A DNA stretch of 9,343 bases, taken from Kiritimatiellia bacterium (GTDB lineage Bacteria; Verrucomicrobiota; Kiritimatiellia; RFP12; DVOR01). Position 1 is the first letter of the stretch, and every line of letters begins with the position of its first letter. Position numbers and translations under genes: made by a program. Below, one piece after another: positions 1-6,042 of this stretch. Location: positions 1-9,343 of the forward strand of contig JAGCML010000310.1 in NCBI GenBank assembly GCA_017646485.1, given 5' to 3'. The notes beneath the pieces were generated by a model, which had not been told where the DNA came from, made no database searches, and saw only the letters and a list, made by a program, of their open reading frames with translations.

Positions 1-969
1 GAGCATCTTGGTAAAGAGCGTCACGAAGAGGAGTTCGGTCTTAGTCGAGGGGCAGAGCGCGAGGAGGTCTTTACTCACGTTTTCCTTAAAAAGGCTTCCC
101 TTAAAGGGCGGATTGGCCATAATCAAGGAGTAACAGTCACGCTCTTCATTGTCGGAAGAAAGGGAGTCTTGATACTTGATATTGGGCTCTTCCACACCGT
201 GCAGCATCATGTTCATCGCACCGATGCGCAGCATGGATTGGTCAGTATCATAACCCGAGAAGAGGCTCGACTTATAGTGCGTCATGGCCTCGCGCTTCAT
301 CAACTCAGCAGCCTGATGGGTGGAAATGTAAGCCGAGCACTCTTGTAAAAAGCCTGCACTGCCCATCGCAGGGTCCAAAATCTTATCCTTGAGCGTGGGC
401 TCCATCAACTGCACCATCATTGCAATGATATGGCGCGGCGTACGGAATTGGCCATTTTCACCTGAGGCTGCAATTTTACTTAAAAGATACTCATAGACAT
501 CGCCCATAAGGTCTTTATCATTCATATCCATCGCATCAATGCCATCAACCACTTTTGCAAGGACAGTCGGCGTGGGAATCAAAAAGACCGTATCTTTCAT
601 GTAGCGACTAAAGGCGGTATCCTTCCCATGGCCAATCGTCTTGATGAAAGGGAAGACATACATACGGATATTTTCGAGCATCACCCCTGGCTCAAAATTA
701 TGGAAAACGCTCCAGCGCAGATTGCGATATTCCGTCTCAATGCGTGGTTGCTCACTAATGATGCATACGCCATCCCCAAAGACCTTAGAGGACAGTTCTA
801 CCCCCAAAAGCGCTGCATTTGCTTCAGCCTTCTGCTGATTATCGTCCAATAGCTTCATGAACATTAAATACGTGATCTGCTCCAAAGCCGTAATTGGACT
901 TGAAATCCCACCCGTCCACAACGTATCCCAAATCGCATCAACCTTATTCCGCAGTTCGCCTGTAATCAT
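1..969 (-). CDS. hsdM: Type I restriction-modification DNA methyltransferase subunit HsdM (partial, C-terminus beyond window)
   Basis: This is the modification subunit of a type I R-M system, an N6-adenine methyltransferase that works with HsdS for specificity and HsdR for cleavage. The frame is open from an ATG at 967-969 to the window edge, giving 323 residues. Residues about 8-150 form the helical N-terminal HsdM domain. The catalytic domain follows, with GQFRTPR (173-179), the SAM-binding motif I DPAMGSAGFL (199-208), GYDTD (239-243) and the catalytic motif IV NPPF (286-289), the N6-adenine signature. Family members usually run to roughly 500 residues, so about a third is missing to the left. 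A weak purine-rich Shine-Dalgarno (GAGAGAG, 972-978) precedes the start. The specificity and restriction subunits are not in the window; they would be expected beyond position 1. Codon use is looser than in adhE or asd (TTA, TCA present). Identification is firm; target site and completeness of the system are unknown. Confidence 0.95.
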   Translation of the reverse strand, partial: MITGELRNKVDAIWDTLWTGGISSPITALEQITYLMFMKLLDDNQQKAEANAALLGVELSSKVFGDGVCIISEQPRIETEYRNLRWSVFHNFEPGVMLENIRMYVFPFIKTIGHGKDTAFSRYMKDTVFLIPTPTVLAKVVDGIDAMDMNDKDLMGDVYEYLLSKIAASGENGQFRTPRHIIAMMVQLMEPTLKDKILDPAMGSAGFLQECSAYISTHQAAELMKREAMTHYKSSLFSGYDTDQSMLRIGAMNMMLHGVEEPNIKYQDSLSSDNEERDCYSLIMANPPFKGSLFKENVSKDLLALCPSTKTELLFVTLFTKML

Positions 970-1036
970 TGCTCTCTCGCTTTATCTTCTGTTAAATAAA
1001 TAAAATCCTTACGCACACCATGCGCGATACACTGTT

Positions 1037-1045
1037 ATTCTATCA
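1037..1045 (-). promoter_or_regulatory. Putative extended -10 promoter for hsdM
   Basis: On the minus strand this reads TG-A-TAGAAT, an extended -10 with five of six matches to TATAAT. No convincing -35 lies 16-18 bp upstream. Transcription would start near 1030 and leave a leader of about 60 nt before the hsdM ATG. It lies in the 162-bp gap between the Nudix stop and hsdM, so hsdM can be transcribed on its own. This is a prediction from motif match only. Confidence 0.35.
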
Positions 1046-1101
1046 AATCAATGAGAGGAATAGTGCCTCCATTAATAAAAGAGCGGATAAGGACAAGCCT
1101 T

Positions 1102-1137
1102 ACTTCTTACTTCTCACTCCTCACTAATCCACTAAAC
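1102..1137. repeat. Degenerate heptamer tandem repeat at the 3' end of the Nudix gene
   Basis: The plus strand shows consecutive 7-mers ACTTCTT, ACTTCTC, ACTCCTC, ACTAATC and, after one extra C, ACTAAAC. The shared pattern is ACTNNTC-like. The run reaches into the Nudix stop codon (complement of CTA, 1132-1134). It may be a short tandem heptanucleotide repeat of the kind scattered in some bacterial intergenic regions, or simple slippage. No function is evident. Confidence 0.5.
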
Positions 1138-1593
1138 TAAATCACCATCTGGTGCGCAGTGGAAGGGGATGGAGAGGTCACGAGAAGTGAGGTCATCGAT
1201 GAGGTGGGCTGGAAGGAGGTTAGTTTCGGTGAGGGCTTCTTTTGTGAGGGGGACCCACTTGAAGGAGATCCAGGATTCCACAGCGGAGGGGTGGGCTTTT
1301 GGGGAGATATTGGGGATGTTTAGGGCGAAGAGGAGGTTGATTTCGCAGTGGGGTTCACCGTTTTGGAGGAAGTTATTTTCGGTGGCGGCGATGAAGTTTC
1401 CTGCGGTGGCGGTTTGTCCCATTTCCTCTTGGATTTCTCTGACGAGGGCGGTGCGAGCGGTTTCGCCGAAGTCGATATGTCCGCCAGGGAGATAGGCGCG
1501 TCCGCCTTTAGCGGGTTGGCAGAGGAGGATGTAGCCATCGCGGATGCAGACACCGCGAGCGATGGTTTCAATATTTGCGTTTTCGTAGGACAT
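1132..1593 (-). CDS. Nudix hydrolase (MutT-like), substrate unknown
   Basis: This 153-residue protein belongs to the Nudix superfamily, which hydrolyses nucleoside diphosphates linked to another moiety using Mg2+ or Mn2+. The Nudix box spans residues 38-60: G38, E44, then R52-E53, E56-E57 and G59 fit GX5EX7REUXEEXGU. The final hydrophobic position is Gln60, a mild deviation. The leading LPGG before the box is typical. The length equals a single Nudix fold with no extra domain, so the substrate (damaged dNTP, sugar nucleotide or other) cannot be told. The ATG at 1591-1593 has no Shine-Dalgarno; the bases just upstream on the coding strand are pyrimidine-rich (ACACCCTCCC). The strong terminator at 1640-1671 separates it from ychJ, so it either has its own promoter, which I do not see clearly, or relies on readthrough. 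The next gene downstream is hsdM, 162 bp away; no functional link is evident. Confidence 0.92.
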   Translation of the reverse strand: MSYENANIETIARGVCIRDGYILLCQPAKGGRAYLPGGHIDFGETARTALVREIQEEMGQTATAGNFIAATENNFLQNGEPHCEINLLFALNIPNISPKAHPSAVESWISFKWVPLTKEALTETNLLPAHLIDDLTSRDLSIPFHCAPDGDLV

Positions 1594-1639
1594 GGGAGGG
1601 TGTATTGTTAAATGGAGAGAGAGGGGTGGGAGGGGGATT

Positions 1640-1671
1640 AAAAAAGGCGGAGGGAAGTGCCTCCGCCTTTT
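1640..1671 (-). terminator. Intrinsic terminator of the asd-ychJ operon
   Basis: A perfect 12-bp stem pairs 1642-1653 (AAAAGGCGGAGG on plus) with 1660-1671 around a 6-nt loop (GAAGTG). On the minus strand the GC-rich stem is followed by a run of six T (complement of 1640-1645). It begins three bases past the ychJ stop codon. The flanking A and T tracts pair symmetrically, so it could also act on plus-strand transcripts, but no plus-strand gene leads into it. Confidence 0.92.
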
Positions 1672-1674
1672 GTT

Positions 1675-2169
1675 TTACTTACCGCAGCACTTTTTGTACT
1701 TTTTACCGGAACCGCAAGGGCAGGGATCATTTCTGCCGACCTTGGGAGATTCGCGGACGATAGGTTCGGGCTTGACGAGTTCGCCATCGATAAACTTCCA
1801 TTCGCCATCGATGCGCTGGAAGTAGGAACGCTCATGGTGTTCGAAATCGGTGCCGTTGACGCTGTAACGCGCGATGAATTCGACCAAGCCTTCGTCATCC
1901 TGTTCGGAGCCCTTTTCGGTAGCAACGATTTCCATGCCCTTCCAATCAGAGCCTTCTGCCCAACGGCGAGAGGACTCTGCATCGAAGTCAGCCTGGACTT
2001 CAGCGCCAGCGGAGGCGTAGAGGAAGTCGATATTGCAGGTGGCATAGGCCGAGTAACGAGCGCGCATTAATTCTGCGGCGGTGGCGGGTTTGCGAGCACT
2101 ATTGAGGATAGGTTCACAGCAATGAGCGAAAGCTTTTCCGGAACCGCAGGTGCAAAGAGTTTCTGACAT
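1675..2169 (-). CDS. ychJ: YchJ family protein with two SEC-C zinc motifs
   Basis: The 164-residue product matches the YchJ (UPF0225) architecture. It has an N-terminal SEC-C motif (C6, C8, C17, C18), a central YchJ domain with the characteristic LMRARYSAY stretch (34-42), and a C-terminal SEC-C motif (C150, C152, C161, C162) ending in KKCCGK. Both metal-binding motifs are complete. SEC-C modules bind zinc and occur at the SecA C-terminus, where they contact SecB and ribosomes; the cellular role of YchJ itself is not established. E. coli YchJ (152 residues) has the same two-ended layout. The gene starts 18 bp after the asd stop with AGGAAA as Shine-Dalgarno between them, so the two are very probably cotranscribed, and it is followed at once by a strong terminator. 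No truncation is seen. Confidence 0.93.
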   Translation of the reverse strand: MSETLCTCGSGKAFAHCCEPILNSARKPATAAELMRARYSAYATCNIDFLYASAGAEVQADFDAESSRRWAEGSDWKGMEIVATEKGSEQDDEGLVEFIARYSVNGTDFEHHERSYFQRIDGEWKFIDGELVKPEPIVRESPKVGRNDPCPCGSGKKYKKCCGK

Positions 2170-2187
2170 GTTTGTTTATTTCCTGAA

Positions 2188-3216
2188 TCAGACGAGGTTA
2201 CGCTTGACGAGTTCTTCAGCGATCTGCACTGCATTGAGTGCTGCACCCTTACGGATGTTGTCGCCAGAGCACCAGAGGGCGATGCCATTTTCGGCCGAGG
2301 GGTCGAGACGGATACGGCCGATGCCGACATTATCCTTACCACCGAAATCCTTCGGCATGGGGTAGGAGGCGGTAGCCAAGTCGTCGACGAGTTCCACACC
2401 AGGAGCCTTTTCGAAGATGTCGCGCATTTCTTCAACGGTGAAGGGGCGTTCGAAGGTGGCGTGCACAGCGATGCTGTGAGCGTAGAACACGGGGACGCGG
2501 ACGCAGGTGCAGGCAATCTTCAAATCGGGAGCGCCGAGGATCTTGCGGCTTTCATAGGTGAGCTTCGCTTCTTCGGTGGTGAAGCCAGGCATTTCCTGCT
2601 TCGGGCCGCCAATCTGAGGAATCACATTGGCCACGATTTGGTGAGCGAAGGCCTTGGGTTCGGTGGGTTCACCAGCGGCGACCTGCTTCATCTGAGCATC
2701 CAATTCGTCAATTGCGGCACGACCTGCACCAGAAACGCTCTGGAAGGTGACGGCGGTCATGTGGCGCAAAGGATTGACGCGATGCAATGCGGCGATGCCC
2801 ATGAGGGTGATGATGGTGGAGCAGTTGGGGTTGGCAATAAAACGGGAACCCTTGCGAATCATGGCTTCCATATCGTCAGCATTGATTTCAGGGACGACCA
2901 AGGGAACGTCATCCATCATGCGGAAGTCGTCGCCATTGTCGATCACGATTGCGCCCTTGTCGGTGGCAACCTTGCCCCACATCTTGCTGGCGCCCTTAGA
3001 GCCTTCTGTACCAGCGAAGAGAACGATATCCAAACCTTCAAAAGCTTCAGGCGTGGTTTCAAGCACGTGGAATGTCTCACCTGCGATGACTTCGTCACGT
3101 TCACGCGTTGCAAGAATGCGAATTTCGCTTGCGGGGAAATTGCGCTGACGGAGCACCTTAATCATTTCTGTGCCGACGGCACCGATGCCAACGAGACCAA
3201 TTTTGTACTGCTTCAT
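2188..3216 (-). CDS. asd: Aspartate-semialdehyde dehydrogenase
   Basis: Asd performs the NADPH-dependent reduction of beta-aspartyl phosphate to aspartate semialdehyde, the branch-point step toward lysine and diaminopimelate, threonine and methionine. The 342-residue protein shows the nucleotide-binding loop G10-I-G-A-V-G15, the active-site NPNCST with nucleophile C132, Q159 in FQSVSGAG, then R240 and H247 in the VRVPV...YAH segment, and the C-terminal signature DNIRKGAALNAVQIAEEL (319-336). All catalytic residues are present. The length fits the shorter Asd subfamily (about 330-345) rather than the about 367-residue E. coli form. The glycine loop is GxGxxG, one residue shorter than the usual GATGxVG. 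AAGGAT lies 8 nt before the ATG at 3214-3216; another ATG at 3221-3223 is out of frame and too close to that site. It leads the asd-ychJ operon. About 250 consecutive codons lack TTA, CTA and TCA, suggesting good expression. Confidence 0.97.
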   Translation of the reverse strand: MKQYKIGLVGIGAVGTEMIKVLRQRNFPASEIRILATRERDEVIAGETFHVLETTPEAFEGLDIVLFAGTEGSKGASKMWGKVATDKGAIVIDNGDDFRMMDDVPLVVPEINADDMEAMIRKGSRFIANPNCSTIITLMGIAALHRVNPLRHMTAVTFQSVSGAGRAAIDELDAQMKQVAAGEPTEPKAFAHQIVANVIPQIGGPKQEMPGFTTEEAKLTYESRKILGAPDLKIACTCVRVPVFYAHSIAVHATFERPFTVEEMRDIFEKAPGVELVDDLATASYPMPKDFGGKDNVGIGRIRLDPSAENGIALWCSGDNIRKGAALNAVQIAEELVKRNLV

Positions 3217-3255
3217 GTTTCATGATCCTTTTCTAAAGGGTAAAAACGCATACCT

Positions 3256-3264
3256 ATAATAACA
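3256..3264 (-). promoter_or_regulatory. Putative extended -10 promoter for asd-ychJ
   Basis: The minus strand reads TG-T-TATTAT, an extended -10 with five of six matches to TATAAT, preceded by a T-rich tract. No good -35 is visible, as is common for extended -10 promoters. The start point would be near 3249, giving a leader of about 33 nt that carries the asd Shine-Dalgarno. It faces away from the promoter of the LemA gene in the same 223-bp intergenic region. Confidence 0.5.
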
Positions 3265-3389
3265 AAAAAGAAATTCTGACACATTACCTTTTTTTCATTT
3301 CTCATGAATTTGGCTCTTTTGTCCACATGTATGACGCGGTTTTGTGGGGTTCAGTTCGTGGAGAATGAAATTTATGGTGGTTTGATTTG

Positions 3390-3398
3390 TGCTATACT
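3390..3398 (+). promoter_or_regulatory. Putative extended -10 promoter for the LemA/DUF3137-like operon
   Basis: TG-C-TATACT is an extended -10 with five of six matches to TATAAT. Transcription would start near 3405. That places the ATG at 3416 only about 11 nt into the transcript and the ATG at 3440 about 35 nt in, supporting 3440 as the real start. A -35 at the right distance is not convincing. Confidence 0.55.
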
Positions 3399-3439
3399 GG
3401 GGGTATTGACCACGTATGAATAGCGAAGGAGATTGGGTT

Positions 3440-4105
3440 ATGGCAAACGAATTAGACGAGATGACAGGACCAGTGAATGCACAAGGACGCGATGTGAATG
3501 TGATCGAACGTCAACTGCCGGTGCAGGTGGGATTCGGTTCGGCCTTGTTTGAGATTTTGCTCTGGGTCTGCGGCATTGTGCCAGGCATTATCTTTCTCTT
3601 CATGAAGATTAGTGCCAAAAACTACTTTCAGAAACTCCAACAAAAAATTCAGGCTGACGCCTCTCAGATTGATAATTTCTTAGAGCAGCGGGTGATGATT
3701 CTGCAGAATGTGGCGCGCTTGGTCGAGAAGGCAATCAATTTGGACACCGAAGTGATGAAGGCGGTGGCTGCTTTTCGTGGTGGTGCGGCGATGTCGGATG
3801 CTTCGCGCAATATGATGGCGGCACAAATCGACACGGCTTTCGGTCGCCTCTTCCCGCAAGTGGAGGCCTATCCCGAATTGCGTGCGCACCAGGCAATTGC
3901 TCAAGCGATGCAACAAAATGACTATTTGCAACGCGAAATCACCGCTGCCCGCGCCCTTTACAATGACACTGTAACGCAGTGGAATACCGACCTCTATTCG
4001 TGGCCGACGAAGATGATTGTCGCCGCCCGCTCGGGTTATACCACGCGCATTCCGTTTACCGCCTCGGCTGAAGTGAAGGCCCAGGCTCGTGCGGTCTTCT
4101 TCTAA
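3440..4105 (+). CDS. LemA family membrane protein
   Basis: Starting at 3440 the protein has 221 residues. AGGAG at 3427-3431, 8 nt before this ATG, and the nearby promoter favour it over an upstream in-frame ATG at 3416 that has no ribosome binding site. Residues 1-32 are polar; one membrane helix follows (about 33-55); then comes a long helical coiled-coil region with the LemA pattern: AKNYFQKLQQKI...IDNFLEQR (59-84), YPELRAH (144-150), and the C-terminal ARALYNDTV (170-178) and SWPTKMIV (187-194). LemA proteins are helical-bundle membrane proteins of unclear function; they often sit beside DUF3137 or TPM-domain membrane genes. Here the stop overlaps the next start by one base (TAATG), so the partner is translationally coupled. 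The 30-residue N-terminal stretch ahead of the helix is longer than in many LemA proteins. Confidence 0.85.
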   Translation: MANELDEMTGPVNAQGRDVNVIERQLPVQVGFGSALFEILLWVCGIVPGIIFLFMKISAKNYFQKLQQKIQADASQIDNFLEQRVMILQNVARLVEKAINLDTEVMKAVAAFRGGAAMSDASRNMMAAQIDTAFGRLFPQVEAYPELRAHQAIAQAMQQNDYLQREITAARALYNDTVTQWNTDLYSWPTKMIVAARSGYTTRIPFTASAEVKAQARAVFF

Positions 4106-5871
4106 TGGCAAGTTTTGCTGCACCGTTGGATGCCTATGCCCAACGGTTAAGACGTGAACACTTCTTGCTCGCGCGAAAGACGTTGGATGAGCTTATCCAA
4201 CGTTCTGGGGTGGATGTCGCAGCCAATCAAGCAACGATTCAGGACTTGAAGGCCAAACAGGACGAACTCAAACGTGCGCAACGAGCCTTTGCTGCATGGA
4301 GCGTTTTTCATGGCATTCTGCTGGTATTGCTTATTGGCGGATTGATTGCCGCAGGGGTGATGATCGCATCGCTCTTTTTGGATTTACAATTTGACTATCA
4401 GGTGGAAGTGATTTGCGGTGGCGCAGGGGTGGCGCTACTGGCATGGCTCCTGCGATTTTGTTGGGTAGGGGATGCCATGCGCCGCACAGGACGGCGGGTT
4501 GCGTTTTTAGAACGCGAGGTTGCGCGTTTGGATGCCTTGGCTTGGGAGCAGATGGAGCCGCTTAATGTGCTCTTCACGTGGGACATGGTGACCGATCTAT
4601 TGCGTCAAGTCTTGCCAGAGATTCATTTGGACCGCATGCTCTCCCATCAGCGCTTGGAAGATTTGGTGAAAGCCTTCGGGTGGAATCTCTCTGCCACAAC
4701 GGATTTTTCGGTGCAACAATTGCAGAGTGGCGAAATCTGTGGCAACCCCTTTGCAATCGTGAAAGGCGTTGGAACGCGCATGGGCGAGAAGACTTATTCT
4801 GGCTCAAAGACCGTGATGGTGCGGCGAACCGTGCGTGTGGATGGAAAGACACGTGTGAAGTATGTGCCGGAGGTCTTGCATGCTACGGTGACAAAGCCGT
4901 GTCCTGAGTATTTTCCTGTGGCCTTTGTGCTCTTCGGTAGCGAGGCCGCGCCGAACCTCTCTTTCTCACGTGTGCCCTCTAAACACTCTGGGATGGAGGA
5001 CTCCTTCTTTAATCGCTTGGCGAAACGGCGAACCACCAAAGACTTAGAGGCGTTCTCGCGCAGTTTGGATGATGAGTATGGCTTCACCATGATGGCCAAT
5101 CGTGAATTCGAAACCCTCTTCTATGCGAAGGACCGTTCGGACGAACGCGAGTTCCGCCTGCTCTTCACACCGTATGCGCAACAAGAGATGGTCAAGCTCC
5201 TCAATGATACAGAAATTGGCTTCGGGGATAACTTCCGAATGGTAAAAGAGGAGGGGATTACCGCCACCTTCCCTGCGCACTTAGTGGAGACGGAGCTTTC
5301 ATTGAATCCGGAGCACTTTAGAAGCAATGATATCGTGGCGCTCAAACAACACTTTGTGCAACACAATGTGGACTACTTTAAGGCCTTCTATTTCGCCTTA
5401 GCCCCCTTCTTTACGATTCCACTCTACTGTCAGCAACGTGTCTCCTTGCCCTCCTTCTCCACACGCGCCGCGAAAGAAACCTCCGCTTACGAGAATGAGC
5501 TCATCGCAAACGCCTATGGCGAGGAACACTTCCGTCATCCCTCCTGCCGAACGCCCTCTATTCTCAAAACCGTTACGCGGGGCTCAGGCGATGCGACACA
5601 CTTTGAGGTCACGGCAAAGGGTTATCGCATTGTTGAGCGTGCAGACTATGTGACGCGTCGCGATAGCTCCGGAAATCTGCACCAAGTGCGCGTACTGTGG
5701 GATGACTACATTCCTGTGGAACACACCACCTCGCTCATCGCCCTGCCAGATACCGATGCCGAGACCGGCGAAGCACGTTCCTTCTCCGATGCAGAAGCGC
5801 TCCTCAATAACAATGGAATTGGTGCGCAAGCTTTGCATCATATCCGCTCTTCTTACGTCGCAACCCTCTAA
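4105..5871 (+). CDS. Two-helix membrane protein with DUF3137-like region, LemA partner
   Basis: The 588-residue protein begins with a cytosolic helical segment (1-62, likely coiled coil around 42-62). Two membrane helices follow (about 68-92 and 100-120), then a charged helix (about 123-150) and a large soluble region. Residues about 207-270 (SGEICGNPF..., then VDGKTRVKY) and 334-392 (FETLFYAKDRSDEREFRLLFTPY around 335-357) resemble DUF3137 in order and pattern, where a surface-type motif leads into an F/Y-x-LTP segment. I base this on remembered family patterns, not a profile search. It has no visible catalytic motif and no signal peptide. It lacks a Shine-Dalgarno of its own and starts on the TAATG overlap with the LemA gene, so equal dosage and a shared complex are plausible. 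Function is unknown; membrane or envelope maintenance is a guess. No strong terminator follows. Confidence 0.8.
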   Translation: MASFAAPLDAYAQRLRREHFLLARKTLDELIQRSGVDVAANQATIQDLKAKQDELKRAQRAFAAWSVFHGILLVLLIGGLIAAGVMIASLFLDLQFDYQVEVICGGAGVALLAWLLRFCWVGDAMRRTGRRVAFLEREVARLDALAWEQMEPLNVLFTWDMVTDLLRQVLPEIHLDRMLSHQRLEDLVKAFGWNLSATTDFSVQQLQSGEICGNPFAIVKGVGTRMGEKTYSGSKTVMVRRTVRVDGKTRVKYVPEVLHATVTKPCPEYFPVAFVLFGSEAAPNLSFSRVPSKHSGMEDSFFNRLAKRRTTKDLEAFSRSLDDEYGFTMMANREFETLFYAKDRSDEREFRLLFTPYAQQEMVKLLNDTEIGFGDNFRMVKEEGITATFPAHLVETELSLNPEHFRSNDIVALKQHFVQHNVDYFKAFYFALAPFFTIPLYCQQRVSLPSFSTRAAKETSAYENELIANAYGEEHFRHPSCRTPSILKTVTRGSGDATHFEVTAKGYRIVERADYVTRRDSSGNLHQVRVLWDDYIPVEHTTSLIALPDTDAETGEARSFSDAEALLNNNGIGAQALHHIRSSYVATL

Positions 5872-6042
5872 AAATCACCCTCTTTTTTGAGCCTTTTTGT
5901 CGTTCATAAGTCAACTTGAGCGGCGAAAAGTGCCTTTTCTTCTAAGAAAATAACGTCATTTCGTTTTTTTGCTTGACTTTCAAAGAGAAATAATCGATAC
6001 TTTTATACCGATTTTCTCATTTAACCCTCAAAGGAGATCGTT
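5872..6042 (+). other. Intergenic region with overlapping AT-rich inverted repeats upstream of adhE
   Basis: No gene is seen. Two small inverted repeats share an arm: GAAAAG (5925-5930) with CTTTTC (5934-5939), and TTTTCT (5935-5940) with AGAAAA (5945-5950). A third, AACG (5952-5955) with CGTT (5962-5965), runs into a T tract (5964-5970) and might act as a weak terminator for the preceding operon. All lie just upstream of the adhE -35, so they could equally be a regulator site. None is strong. Confidence 0.3.
5973..6001 (+). promoter_or_regulatory. adhE: Sigma70 promoter for adhE
   Basis: TTGACT (5973-5978, five of six) is separated by exactly 17 bp from GATACT (5996-6001, four of six). Transcription would begin near 6008, giving a leader of about 35 nt with AAGGAG at 6031-6036, six bases before the adhE ATG. 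Spacing and both hexamers fit a strong housekeeping promoter, consistent with the strong codon bias of the gene. I see no clear Rex-type palindrome overlapping it. Confidence 0.7.

Noticed and set aside
628..852. Plus-strand 74-codon frame inside hsdM
   Set aside because: It lies antisense to a well-supported HsdM coding region and shows no domain or ribosome binding site.
2461..3225. Plus-strand open frame (254 codons) opposite asd
   Set aside because: It is an antisense shadow of asd in the same codon-aligned phase, with no Shine-Dalgarno or domain.
3416..3439. Upstream in-frame ATG of the LemA gene as the true start
   Set aside because: It lacks a Shine-Dalgarno and lies about 11 nt from the predicted transcription start. 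The ATG at 3440 has AGGAG at ideal spacing, and that AGGAG would be inside the coding region if 3416 were used.
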